DNA of 64,000 bases from Bacillus cabrialesii. GTDB lineage: Bacteria > Bacillota > Bacilli > Bacillales > Bacillaceae. The notes under the pieces are model-generated. The model saw nothing but the letters and a program-made list of their open reading frames with translations. It made no database searches and was not told the DNA's origin. This document shows positions 8,989 to 17,667 of this stretch, one piece after another; positions within the stretch are counted from its first letter, which is position 1; every line of letters begins with the position of its first letter. The position numbers were made by a program, and so were the translations under genes. The stretch is from positions 3,579,001-3,643,000 of the forward strand of contig NZ_CP096889.1 in assembly GCF_004124315.2 (NCBI RefSeq), read 5' to 3'.

Positions 8989-9862
8989 ATAAGAAGTATA
9001 CGTCTTGTTCTCGGAACAGGCGGCTGTGCATACTACTTATAGCATAAAGCAGCTTCAACCGTGGCAAGTATTCATGAAAGTATTGATAAATCGAAAAAGA
9101 GGGATACAGAGGTCAACATCAATAAAAAAGATCCATTTTCCGTCTTAATCATGGGTGTGGATGAACGAACGCGACGGCGATAAAGGCCGTGCCGACACGC
9201 TCATTTACATGACCGTTAACCCAAAAACGAATACAACTGACATGGTCAGCATTCCGCGTGACACATATACAAAAATTATCGGAAAAGACACAATGGAAAA
9301 AATCAACCATTCATACGCATTCGGCGGTACGCAGATGGCGGTCGACACGGTTGAGAACTTCCTCGATGTTCCAGTAGATTATTTTGTAAAAGTAAACATG
9401 GAAAGCTTTAGAGATGTTGTTGATACACTTGGCGGCGTCACAGTAAACAGCACATTCGCGTTCAGCTATGACGGTTATTCGTTCGGTAAAGGAGAAATCA
9501 CACTGAACGGAAAAGAGGCACTCGCCTATACCCGGATGAGAAAAGAAGATCCGAGAGGCGATTTCGGACGCCAGGACCGCCAGCGACAAGTCATAGAAGG
9601 AATCATTAATAAAGGCGCAAATATTTCATCCATCACGAAATTCGGAGATATGTTTAAAGTCGTTGAAGATAATGTGAAAACGAACTTGACCTTCGATGAC
9701 ATGTGGGATATCCAGTCCGACTACAAAGGCGCGCGTAAAAAGATTAAACAGCACGAACTGAAAGGCACAGGCATGAAAATCAACGGAATTTACTACTACC
9801 AAGCTGATGAAAGCGCCCTTTCCAATATCACAAAAGAGCTGAAGGAAAGCCTTGAAAATTAA
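8989..9862 (+). pseudogene. lytR: lytR (tagU) pseudogene: LCP-family wall polymer ligase, inactivated
   Basis: The intact protein would be a LytR-CpsA-Psr enzyme that ligates teichoic acid from its lipid carrier to peptidoglycan. Three lesions are visible. First, a good ribosome site GAGGTG (8977-8982) is followed at the right distance by ATA (8989), not ATG, and the start of the membrane anchor is missing: only LVLGTGGCAYYL remains. Second, an in-frame TAG stands at 9040. Third, GAAC is doubled at 9163-9170, shifting the frame by +4. Downstream of this the frame is open for over 230 codons with intact LCP motifs: VSIPRDTY, HSYAFGG, ALAYTRMRKEDPRGDFGRQDRQRQV. A GTG at 9155 could start that stretch, but the product would lack the membrane anchor. 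It is divergent from lytABC, as in strain 168. Confidence 0.88.
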
Positions 9863-9868
9863 AACAAA

Positions 9869-9903
9869 AAGAAGCTTCGCACAGTGTGCAAAGCTTCTTT
9901 TTT
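9869..9903. terminator. Bidirectional terminator between lytR and mnaA
   Basis: Inverted repeat with arms 9869-9882 and 9886-9899 (AAGAAGCTT...AAGCTTCTT, one mismatch, 3-base loop), with A residues before and T residues after. It can serve the plus-strand lytR remnant and the minus-strand mnaA. Confidence 0.85.
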
Positions 9904-11044
9904 ATTTGCCTGTAAATGAATCCGGATGCTCTTTCCGATATCCGTAATGAAACAGTAATTCTTCCACAATCCGGCGGGAGGCCTCTCCATCGCCATATGG
10001 ATTAGAAGCGTAGGACATTTTCTTGTACTCTTCACCATCGGTTAACAGCTGTTTTGCCAGCTGATAAATGGTTTCCTCATCCGTCCCCGCAAGTTTCAGC
10101 GTTCCCGCTTCCACTCCTTCAGGACGTTCCGTCGTATCGCGCAGCACAAGCACCGGTTTCCCGAGAGATGGCGCTTCCTCCTGAACCCCGCCCGAATCTG
10201 TCAAAATGAAATGCGATTTTGCCGCGAAGTTATGGAAATCAATCACTTCTAAAGGTTCAATCAGATGCACTCTGTCCGAATCGCCAAAATGCTTCTGAGC
10301 CGCTTCCCTGACAACAGGATTCAAGTGCACAGGGTAAACGACCTGTACATCGTTAAACTCCTCAACAATTCTGCGGATGGCCTTGAACATGTTTTCCATT
10401 GGCTCACCCAAATTTTCCCGGCGGTGCGCGGTCAGCAGAATCATCTTATCCTCGCCCACCTGTTCGAAAACAGAATGTGAATAGCCCTCCCTCACCGTTG
10501 TGCGTAGCGCGTCAATCGCTGTATTTCCTGTCACAAAAATAGAATCAGCCTTTTTATTTTCTTTTAATAAATTGTCTTTTGCCTGGCCTGTCGGCGCAAA
10601 ATGCAAATCAGCAATCGCCCCGGTCATCTGGCGGTTGAGCTCTTCAGGAAACGGTGAATACTTATTCCCTGTACGGAGCCCGGCCTCGACATGGCCGACG
10701 GCAATTTGATGATAAAAAGCGGCTAGACTTCCGGCAAACGTCGTTGTCGTATCACCATGGACCAGCACAATATCAGGTTTGATATCTTTAAACAGCTCAT
10801 CCAATTTCACAAGTGCGTTGGACGTAATCTCTGCCAGCGTCTGCCGCTCCTTCATAATGTTCAAATCGAAATCAGGCTTGATGTGAAACGCCTCTAACAC
10901 CTGATCGAGCATTTGTCTGTGCTGGGCAGTGACCGTCACATAGGATTCTATTTCAGGATATTTTTTCAGTTCAAGCACAAGCGGTGCCATCTTGATCGCT
11001 TCAGGCCTTGTCCCGAAGACAGTCATGACTTTTAGTTTTTTCAT
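9902..11044 (-). CDS. mnaA: UDP-N-acetylglucosamine 2-epimerase MnaA
   Basis: MnaA interconverts UDP-GlcNAc and UDP-ManNAc in the cytoplasm. UDP-ManNAc is the donor for TagA, which makes the ManNAc-GlcNAc linkage unit of wall teichoic acid. The 380-residue protein shows the WecB/MnaA family motifs VFGTRPEAIKMAPL at the start, HGDTTTTFAGSLAA, GHVEAGLRTG, TAHRRENLG, and LTDSGGVQEEAPSLGKPVL with DTTERPEGVEAGT. ATG at 11044 has AGGTGA 5 bases upstream; the frame is open to 11083 but those 13 codons lack a ribosome site. It stands alone, convergent with the lytR remnant and divergent from gtaB. Confidence 0.96.
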   Translation of the reverse strand: MKKLKVMTVFGTRPEAIKMAPLVLELKKYPEIESYVTVTAQHRQMLDQVLEAFHIKPDFDLNIMKERQTLAEITSNALVKLDELFKDIKPDIVLVHGDTTTTFAGSLAAFYHQIAVGHVEAGLRTGNKYSPFPEELNRQMTGAIADLHFAPTGQAKDNLLKENKKADSIFVTGNTAIDALRTTVREGYSHSVFEQVGEDKMILLTAHRRENLGEPMENMFKAIRRIVEEFNDVQVVYPVHLNPVVREAAQKHFGDSDRVHLIEPLEVIDFHNFAAKSHFILTDSGGVQEEAPSLGKPVLVLRDTTERPEGVEAGTLKLAGTDEETIYQLAKQLLTDGEEYKKMSYASNPYGDGEASRRIVEELLFHYGYRKEHPDSFTGK

Positions 11045-11174
11045 ATTTGTCACCTGGTTTTCTGCTATAGTAAATAAATTCATACTACATATTCTACATG
11101 AAAATGTATCATTTTAAATCATTTCATTCTTGTTTCAAATAAAATTATATAAATTTTAATATTAAGGATAAAGC

Positions 11175-11203
11175 TTGTTTAAAAATGGTTTATCCTATAT
11201 CAT
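11175..11203 (+). promoter_or_regulatory. Sigma-A-type promoter of gtaB
   Basis: TTGTTT (11175-11180), a 17-base spacer and TATCAT (11198-11203) lie about 85 bases before the gtaB start. gtaB is known to have a vegetative promoter upstream of a stress promoter, which matches this layout. Confidence 0.55.
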
Positions 11204-11209
11204 AAAAAT

Positions 11210-11235
11210 GTGTAAAACCATAATTAAAAGGGTAA
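11210..11235 (+). promoter_or_regulatory. Sigma-B-type promoter of gtaB
   Basis: GTGTAA (11210-11215), a 14-base spacer and GGGTAA (11230-11235) each match the sigma-B consensus GTTTAA/GGGTAT in five of six positions. gtaB is a known member of the general stress regulon in B. subtilis. Confidence 0.7.
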
Positions 11236-11288
11236 ATAGAGAATAGTTTAACCATAAATTTTTTCGATCATAAGGAAGGTGCCTTTAA

Positions 11289-12167
11289 ATGAAAAAAGTA
11301 CGTAAAGCCATAATTCCAGCGGCAGGCTTAGGAACACGTTTTCTCCCGGCGACAAAAGCAATGCCGAAAGAAATGCTTCCTATTGTTGATAAGCCAACCA
11401 TTCAATACATAATTGAAGAAGCTGTTGAGGCCGGTATTGAGGATATTATTATCGTAACAGGAAAAAGTAAGCGCGCAATTGAGGATCATTTTGATTACTC
11501 TCCTGAGCTTGAAAGAAACCTTGAAGAAAAAGGAAAAACTGAGCTTCTTGAAAAAGTGAAAAAAGCTTCTAACCTGGCTGACATTCACTATATCCGCCAA
11601 AAGGAGCCTAAAGGACTCGGACATGCTGTCTGGTGCGCGCGCAACTTTATCGGCGATGAGCCATTTGCGGTTCTGCTTGGAGACGATATTGTTCAAGCAG
11701 AAACACCAGGATTGCGCCAATTAATGGATGAATACGAAAAAACACTATCTTCTATTATCGGTGTTCAGCAAGTGCCTGAAGATGAAACACACCGCTACGG
11801 CATTATCGACCCGCTGACAAGTGAAGGCCGCCGGTATCAGGTGAAAAACTTCGTTGAGAAGCCGCCTAAAGGCACCGCACCTTCTAACCTTGCCATCTTA
11901 GGACGTTACGTATTCACGCCTGAGATTTTCATGTACTTAGAAGAACAGCAAGTTGGCGCAGGCGGAGAAATTCAGCTGACAGACGCCATTCAAAAGCTGA
12001 ATGAAATCCAAAGAGTATTCGCTTACGATTTTGAAGGCAAGCGCTATGATGTTGGTGAAAAGCTTGGCTTTATCACAACAACTCTTGAGTTTGCGATGCA
12101 GGATAAAGAGCTTCGCGAGCAGCTCGTTCCATTTATGGAAGGTTTGCTAAACAAAGAAGAAATCTAA
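11289..12167 (+). CDS. gtaB: UTP-glucose-1-phosphate uridylyltransferase GtaB
   Basis: GtaB makes UDP-glucose from UTP and glucose-1-phosphate. UDP-glucose feeds TagE (glucosylation of teichoic acid), TuaD (UDP-glucuronate) and the glycolipid anchor of lipoteichoic acid. The 292-residue protein has the nucleotidyltransferase signature AAGLGTRFLPATKAMPKEMLP near the N-terminus, then VDKPTIQYIIEEA, GLGHAVWCA, LLGDD and NFVEKP. ATG at 11289 is preceded by AAGGAAGG. Its promoter region has candidate sigma-A and sigma-B sites. The 3' part from codon 81 onward, including the terminator, is repeated almost exactly at 18195-18872. Confidence 0.97.
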   Translation: MKKVRKAIIPAAGLGTRFLPATKAMPKEMLPIVDKPTIQYIIEEAVEAGIEDIIIVTGKSKRAIEDHFDYSPELERNLEEKGKTELLEKVKKASNLADIHYIRQKEPKGLGHAVWCARNFIGDEPFAVLLGDDIVQAETPGLRQLMDEYEKTLSSIIGVQQVPEDETHRYGIIDPLTSEGRRYQVKNFVEKPPKGTAPSNLAILGRYVFTPEIFMYLEEQQVGAGGEIQLTDAIQKLNEIQRVFAYDFEGKRYDVGEKLGFITTTLEFAMQDKELREQLVPFMEGLLNKEEI

Positions 12168-12170
12168 ACA

Positions 12171-12207
12171 AAAAGGCTATTGGACATTCATCCAATAGCC
12201 TTTTTTT
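12171..12207 (+). terminator. Terminator after gtaB
   Basis: A 14-base perfect stem (12171-12184 with 12191-12204, loop CATTCA) followed by a T run. The same hairpin occurs at 18837-18872 after the truncated second gtaB. Confidence 0.92.
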
Positions 12208-12244
12208 ATTTCGATATCAAGGTCAGTTTACGAAGACCTGATCA
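12206..12244 (-). pseudogene. Remnant of the 3' end of a tagH-like gene
   Basis: These bases match the last part of tagH (18871-18932): a stop codon, then TATTTCGATATCAAGGTCAG, and after an internal deletion GAAGACCTGATCA. The rest of the gene is gone; the next bases (12245 on) match tagG. The same gtaB-terminator-tagH arrangement exists intact at 18833-20454, so this is the decayed second version. Confidence 0.75.
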
Positions 12245-12720
12245 ACGGCCTGCCGCAAAAATTGATAATCCTGACAAGTACACTGATTGTAGAGTTAAAC
12301 AAACAAAATGAAAACATAAATACAATCATGCAGATTAAATAGTAATTATATTGTATCCAATGCAAGCTAAGTAAACACCGCTTGCTAAAAGAACGATGAC
12401 TAATCAACCATCATTACAAAATAACTAAATTTGATGCAATTACAACAGAAGGCAGTGAACTGATCGGAAAGTTCATTTTGGCTACCATATTAATCCCTTT
12501 AAATACGTTGTTGGATGCATCAAGAATTGTCCGGCTAATAAAAAACCACGGAATTAAACCAGCCAGCTTCCAAACGATAAAAGGCACTTCTTCGATACCT
12601 GTTATGACCGGCTTGCAGTTGCACATTCCAAATACAAACCAGTAAGCCAGCATTTGAATGATAGGAAATAAAAAATTACATAATATACCAATATAAATTA
12701 AATGATTTTTTGGATCTTTC
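12245..12720 (-). pseudogene. Remnant of a tagG-like teichoic acid permease gene
   Basis: The segment aligns along most of its length with tagG (20474-21301). Recognisable translated pieces in the frame 12414-12653 are MLAYWFVFGM, EVPFIVWKLAGLIPWFFIS and INMVAKMNFPISSLPSVVIASNL. Frameshifts break it near 12410, the C-terminal region is degraded, and the first 45 or so codons are deleted. Even the bases upstream of tagG (TCTTTCGG, TTTGAAAGCACCG, ATTGTAACAGAT) are kept at 12718-12760. An ORF of 79 codons survives (12414-12653), but I see no reason to think it makes a working protein. It lies downstream of ggaB on the same strand. Confidence 0.85.
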
Positions 12721-12780
12721 GGTTAAAGAAATTTGAAAGCACCGGTGAATATTGTAACAGATGTTGAGTTTTTAAAAAGT

Positions 12781-12809
12781 AAAGAGAAGTCCCGCAGAAC
12801 TTCTCCCAT
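12781..12809 (-). terminator. Weak hairpin after ggaB
   Basis: On the minus strand GAGAAGT and ACTTCTC form a 7-base stem with a loop of about 8 bases, followed by a T-rich stretch. It lies about 35 bases beyond the ggaB stop and may end the ggaAB transcript. Confidence 0.5.
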
Positions 12810-12843
12810 AATTTTAAAGTGTCATTAAAGATCAATTCTATGC

Positions 12844-15546
12844 TCATTTAGTAATTTTACTATTGTCTAATTGCAAAATTGCATTATAAATCCGATTCCT
12901 ATTATTTTTATCAGTATATGCAAAAAAGTTATCCACTCTTTTTCTATACTTATCTTCCATACGACTATTATTTTTTATATAATAGATAACTTTATCAACT
13001 AAGCTATTATGATCTTCTATTACATCACCAAAACCCATTTTCTTATAATCATAGTAATCTAGTTTAAAATGATATGACTTCTCATATTGATAGTAGATTA
13101 CAGGCTTTTTCTCGTACGCAAAATCAAACGCAACAGATGAAAAATCAGTAATCATTATATTAGAAGAATTAAATAACATTTGATAGCTGCTGTTATAGTC
13201 GGCAAACTCTACATACTCATGCTTTTCAAAATCTACCATTTGTTGTTGAATGTCCGGGTGCGGGAAAAAAGTTATCTTATAATTATTATTCTTAGCAAAT
13301 TCGATTAGCCGCTCATCATTAATCAAGGCATTATATCTAGCAAAGTATTCACTGTCTTTAAATTTCGGATTGTACGGTCTTACTCCTTTTGCCTGATCTT
13401 TCGGTAATACTATATCCTTTCTCCAAGTAGGCATTATTAGAAGCTGCTTTTCCCCTTCACTTTTCTTAAGATTATCGTATCTCGGAAATCCACCCAAAAA
13501 GATATTTTCTTTTTTATAATTGTAATTCCCTTTCACAATAGACCGATATTCATGTTTCGCTGAAGTGACTAATAATTTGATATTCTTACTGTATTTATTT
13601 AACCATTCGGAATGATCAGCCATTGTTATTCCGTGCTGTAAAAAGACAAATTGAAAATTAAATAAATCTCTAAAATAAATCTCCATATTGAAAAATGGAT
13701 TTACAACCCATATATCTGCATGTGTCGATATTACCTTGGAAGATGATAAGGTCAAAATTTTATGTCTAAGAGATCTGTATGGTATAACTTTTCCGTATTT
13801 TTTAATTCGGTCGTAATCTTTGCTATCCTTTTTTATTATAAAGTATTTTTTTACCCCATCATTCTTGCTGATGGCATATTTATAAAGGTGCTCGGCATTA
13901 TCATCAGCTTTATCCTGTCTGTCTATGAATAACCATACTGGTTTTCTATTGAAAATAGTGAAAACATGATGTGCCACCCTAGCAAGCATAGCCTTTTTAA
14001 TAGCTGATTTTCGTTTCTTTGATTTCCCCCCTATTTTATTAAGGGATTTTAAGAAACGAAACTCTTTTATAAATCTATTTTTAACATTGTTTTGTTCGAA
14101 CATTAATTTTTTATAATTGTAATAAAAGATGTTATCTTTTTTAGCCGCATAAGAATTAAATAGATCATTTGACAAACCCGAGAACTTAAAGAAGCGAAGC
14201 TTTGCCATTTTTCTTTTTTTACCTTTAGTTATGAAAAATTCAATATGATGATTGTCTGCAAGATAGCTTTTGGGAATATCTATAGAAAAACCAGGATATT
14301 TTTTTATTACTTCTCCTAAACTAATATAATCATTATGCCGTCTTTTTATATTCTTTGCTTTTATCTTTACATCTCCAATTTTAGCATAAAAATTAAAACC
14401 TTTAGAATCAAAAAGAGAGCTCCAAAAACCTTCTATGTGAATAGAATTCTCATTTTCTTCTAAAATCTCAATAGTTAGAGTTTGATTCGATAATTTCGAA
14501 ACAATTTTTCCTTCTCTGTATAAATAATAATCCTGTTCAGTTTCTCTTTCATATACATACCTACTATAATTTTCACCATGTTTTATTTTTAAAGCATGGT
14601 ATAGATAAAAATGACTTACACTTTTTGTTTCAATGATGACATCGTCGTCAATATACGACAATACTTCTCGAATCAACGTTAAAAATTCGCGGTATTCATT
14701 TTCATCTAATGGTGTTTCACTAATATCCTTAATCAATAATTTCCACTTCAAATCATGCATAACCATATATTGAAGAAACAAAGGTATCTTCTGTTCTTGG
14801 TTCTTTGTGATGTCAATTAAATTCTTAGAAAATGTTATAAGTGAATGGTTAAACCAATTCTTATTTGCTTTAGCAGTCTGCATGGCAGAAGATCCATCTT
14901 CTCTAACTCTATAGTGGTATTTTGCCTCCTTAACCAGACCATATTTTTTCTTTTGCGATATAATTAAATTAACTAGTTTGGCATCTTCACCTATTTTACA
15001 GTTTTCATCAAACCTGATATTTTTTAAAGCTTCTTTTTTTATAAATGTAGAACAACAATGAGTTAATATATGATGTGGTTCTTTTTCCACATCCAATATT
15101 CTTGTAGAGGAAAACTTATTATTTAGATTATGTTCTCCGGTTCTTCCTTCTTCAAAAAAAATAGGGATTGCTACTATATCAATTTCATTCTTATATTGAT
15201 TAAAGAAGTTTAAAACATTTTCGAATGTTTCTTCTGAAACTAAGTCATCCGGATCTAAAAATTGAATATACCTGCCTTCAGCATAATTTAATCCGTAATT
15301 TCGCGCACTGCTCACTCCGCCATTCTGTTTCTTTACATACACAATATTATTCGGATATTTTTGAGCATATTCTTTACAAATGATCTCACTTTTATCAGGG
15401 CTATCATCATTCACAAGTATTAATTGAATATTCTCAAAACCTATAGTCTGGTTAATGACACTTTCTATAGCATCGGTCAGATATAACTCAACATTATAAA
15501 TCGGCATTATAACACTGAAATCATAGTTAAAACTCTTTTCGTCCAT
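12844..15546 (-). CDS. ggaB: Minor teichoic acid synthesis protein GgaB (two-domain glycosyl/phosphotransferase)
   Basis: GgaB is one of two enzymes needed for the galactosamine-containing minor teichoic acid, a poly(glucosyl-N-acetylgalactosamine 1-phosphate). The 900-residue protein has an N-terminal GT2 domain (FSVIMPIYNVELYLTDAIES, LVNDDSPDKS, QFLDPDDLVS, about residues 8-230), a middle part of unclear fold, and a C-terminal domain like CDP-glycerol glycerophosphotransferases (about 520-890; FLQHGITMADHSEW, MPTWRKD, ITDFSSVAFDFAY, PVIYYQYE). ATG at 15546. It follows ggaA by 131 bases on the same strand. The gene is markedly AT-rich compared with gtaB and tagH on either side, which suggests separate origin. 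Assignment rests on domain order and locus. Confidence 0.9.
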   Translation of the reverse strand: MDEKSFNYDFSVIMPIYNVELYLTDAIESVINQTIGFENIQLILVNDDSPDKSEIICKEYAQKYPNNIVYVKKQNGGVSSARNYGLNYAEGRYIQFLDPDDLVSEETFENVLNFFNQYKNEIDIVAIPIFFEEGRTGEHNLNNKFSSTRILDVEKEPHHILTHCCSTFIKKEALKNIRFDENCKIGEDAKLVNLIISQKKKYGLVKEAKYHYRVREDGSSAMQTAKANKNWFNHSLITFSKNLIDITKNQEQKIPLFLQYMVMHDLKWKLLIKDISETPLDENEYREFLTLIREVLSYIDDDVIIETKSVSHFYLYHALKIKHGENYSRYVYERETEQDYYLYREGKIVSKLSNQTLTIEILEENENSIHIEGFWSSLFDSKGFNFYAKIGDVKIKAKNIKRRHNDYISLGEVIKKYPGFSIDIPKSYLADNHHIEFFITKGKKRKMAKLRFFKFSGLSNDLFNSYAAKKDNIFYYNYKKLMFEQNNVKNRFIKEFRFLKSLNKIGGKSKKRKSAIKKAMLARVAHHVFTIFNRKPVWLFIDRQDKADDNAEHLYKYAISKNDGVKKYFIIKKDSKDYDRIKKYGKVIPYRSLRHKILTLSSSKVISTHADIWVVNPFFNMEIYFRDLFNFQFVFLQHGITMADHSEWLNKYSKNIKLLVTSAKHEYRSIVKGNYNYKKENIFLGGFPRYDNLKKSEGEKQLLIMPTWRKDIVLPKDQAKGVRPYNPKFKDSEYFARYNALINDERLIEFAKNNNYKITFFPHPDIQQQMVDFEKHEYVEFADYNSSYQMLFNSSNIMITDFSSVAFDFAYEKKPVIYYQYEKSYHFKLDYYDYKKMGFGDVIEDHNSLVDKVIYYIKNNSRMEDKYRKRVDNFFAYTDKNNRNRIYNAILQLDNSKITK

Positions 15547-15677
15547 AAAAGATTACTCCTAACAAAATGTTTATATGAAATATGAATTCGGGTAAATAAA
15601 AGTGAAAAACAAAGAGAGTGCTAAATTTCCGAAAAAACATGATTAGTTTAGTAAAATGTATTAAAAGCATTCCTTAC

Positions 15678-17018
15678 CTAATTTTTAAAAACTACTTTTT
15701 TCATCAAACTTTTAAAAATGTTTACATGGTTAAGTTCTAAAATATCATTTGGTGTTTTTAGAACAAAGTCAAATGCAAAGGCCCAAATCGGTATTTCAAC
15801 AACAAAGCCAGCATATCTAAAATCTCTTAATTTATATCCCCATACTTCAATTGTTTTTTTCAGTTCTTTTCGTTCGCATTTTTTTAATCTATTAAAATAT
15901 TTTATATAAACACCATCATTTTCTTGCATCTCATAATACTGGTTTATAAAGTGTCCTGTTAATTCGAGTTTAAGCCCTTTTATTTTTGTTGAAGTAACAG
16001 TACATGAACTTTGCAGTACTCTTTCTTTTTTTATATTTTCAAGAGCTTCTATATTAGCTTCTAATAAGTAATACATAAATTCTTTATAGTATATGGGCAT
16101 ATCTTGTTCTTTTATAAATTGCGGTTCAATAAATCTTAAAATTTTAATAAAATCATCAACAAAATCTTTTTGTTCTTGTTGGTTTAAAACAGACTTATAG
16201 ATATCTCTATAATTCGGATATAAAAACAGTTTTATATGATATACAATTAAAAATTGCAAATAAGGCAGAACTATATCATATTTTTTTATTGAATCCATCA
16301 ACAAAGTCATGTAACATGCATTCAACAAATATGTGTACCTTTTTTTATTAAACCATGAACGATCAACTAATGAGTTCTGTTCTTTTCGTTTTCTATAAAA
16401 ATACTTTCCTTCTGCAACTGCTCCGTATTTTTTTTCTTTCAGCAATAACTGGTTAAAAAAAATTGCGTCTTCCCAAAACTTTATAGATTCATCAAACAGG
16501 GCGGAACTCTTTAGTGTATGTCTTCTGTAAAAAGTGCCGCCAATATAAAAATGAATAGCTTTATAATCGTTGAGAATATTTATCACTCTTGTTCCTTTTT
16601 CAAATTTATTATTTAACTTATGTTCGCCTTCTTTTTCACCTGTGTAATAAACAGGTAATACTGCAATATTTACATCTTTGAAATCACAAAAAAATTCATA
16701 AACACTTTCCAGCGCATTTTGAGAGAATTCATCGTCAGAATCAAGAAAACCAATGAATTTAGATTTTTCACTTACATTTGATAACCCACAATTTCTTGCT
16801 GCAGAAGGCCCGGAATTTTCAATTTTCATGATTTTAATATTATTAGGATATAGATTTTTAAAGGATTCACAAATTTCAGGACTGCTGTCAACACTGCCAT
16901 CATCTATTAATATCAGTTCTATATTTCCCTTAAATCCAATTGACTGGTTAATGACACTCTCTATTGAGTTTCTTAAATAATTCTCAGAATTATATATTGG
17001 CATTATTATAGAAAACAT
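15678..17018 (-). CDS. ggaA: Minor teichoic acid glycosyltransferase GgaA
   Basis: This 446-residue protein starts with a GT2 glycosyltransferase domain closely similar to that of GgaB (MFSIIMPIYNSENYLRNSIE, LIDDGSVDSSPEIC, GFLDSDDEFSQ, residues 1-220). The C-terminal half has no catalytic motif I recognise. With GgaB it makes the galactosamine-containing minor wall teichoic acid. ATG at 17018 has AGAGGTAC upstream. It is AT-rich like ggaB. The remnant of a glycerophosphotransferase gene ends 24 bases upstream on the same strand, so ggaAB appears to sit inside the remains of an older teichoic acid operon. Confidence 0.9.
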   Translation of the reverse strand: MFSIIMPIYNSENYLRNSIESVINQSIGFKGNIELILIDDGSVDSSPEICESFKNLYPNNIKIMKIENSGPSAARNCGLSNVSEKSKFIGFLDSDDEFSQNALESVYEFFCDFKDVNIAVLPVYYTGEKEGEHKLNNKFEKGTRVINILNDYKAIHFYIGGTFYRRHTLKSSALFDESIKFWEDAIFFNQLLLKEKKYGAVAEGKYFYRKRKEQNSLVDRSWFNKKRYTYLLNACYMTLLMDSIKKYDIVLPYLQFLIVYHIKLFLYPNYRDIYKSVLNQQEQKDFVDDFIKILRFIEPQFIKEQDMPIYYKEFMYYLLEANIEALENIKKERVLQSSCTVTSTKIKGLKLELTGHFINQYYEMQENDGVYIKYFNRLKKCERKELKKTIEVWGYKLRDFRYAGFVVEIPIWAFAFDFVLKTPNDILELNHVNIFKSLMKKVVFKN

Positions 17019-17041
17019 GTTAGTACCTCTTTATTTAGAAG

Positions 17042-17161
17042 TTAAAGGATCGTTTCAATTACTCTTTTAGAAGCCTTGCCATCTTCTAAATCGCGAAACT
17101 TATTATAAAAATCCTCATAGTTATGAATCTTATAAGGATTATGTAAAACTCTTTTACTGTT
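17042..17161 (-). pseudogene. C-terminal remnant of a CDP-glycerol glycerophosphotransferase gene (tarF/tagF-like)
   Basis: About 38 codons in one frame before the TAA at 17042 read like the C-terminus of TagF-type enzymes: FYNKFRDLEDGKASKRVIETI, to be compared with FYDKFCYLESGHSSEKVVKTV at the end of TagF in this window. Upstream of about 17161 the frame is lost. The orientation and place (after a tagD remnant, before ggaA) match what is left of a tarD-tarF type operon. Confidence 0.7.
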
Positions 17162-17295
17162 TTTATAAGTAAGCCCTAACTAATAAACTTCTGTATTTTT
17201 TAAAATAAAAGATTTCATCAGGAACTTGTTAAAGAGTAAATAATTTTTATTTGTGCAAACAAGAAAAAAAGAAGCAACTGAATTACTTCAAGCCT

Positions 17296-17667
17296 CTTTT
17301 AGTTAGTGCTTAAAATAGCCATGCCTTTTTGATTTGGGGTAGTTGGGATGCTTTCTGTTCTCGGAAGATAAATGACCTCACAATACTTCCTTTAAAAATC
17401 AAATTTCCCTTTCCAGTTTTCACCGATGACAAATCTATCTACTTTTGAATATCCGAATTTTTTCCTAGTTTTTTTCAGTAATAACTTCATTAACAAAATC
17501 GATTGTTTCTAAATAAATTTCCGATGTTCATAAGAAGATGCTATCAAATTAAATTCATCTGTAGACAATCCTACGTAAGTAATTACCCAGATTTTTTGCT
17601 CTTTCCAGCAGCTTCATATGTCCGTAGTGAAATAAATCAATGTTCCATACGTTATCACTTTATTCAT
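17296..17667 (-). pseudogene. Frameshifted tagD/tarD-like glycerol-3-phosphate cytidylyltransferase
   Basis: On the minus strand from ATG 17667 the sequence reads MNKVITYGT, then after a frameshift DLFHYGHMKLLERAKNLG, and further pieces KFDF and VIYLPRTESIPTT in other frames. These correspond to MKKVITYGTFDLLHWGH, LLERAKQLG, KFDF and VVYLPRTEGISTT of the intact TagD at 25902-26291. Several small deletions and a premature stop break it. HYGH is the CTP-binding motif of the family. It is a different allele from tagD, not a recent copy. Confidence 0.82.

Noticed and set aside
8989..9170. Sequencing error as explanation of the lytR lesions
   Set aside because: Cannot be excluded, but three different kinds of change within 180 bases, with clean genes all around, make it unlikely.
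9155..9862. 235-codon ORF as a working lytR with a GTG start
   Set aside because: It lacks the membrane anchor needed by LCP enzymes, and the older frame is visible upstream with a stop and a frameshift.
12414..12653. 79-codon ORF after gtaB as a small gene
   Set aside because: It is a middle piece of a broken tagG-like gene with frameshifts on both sides.
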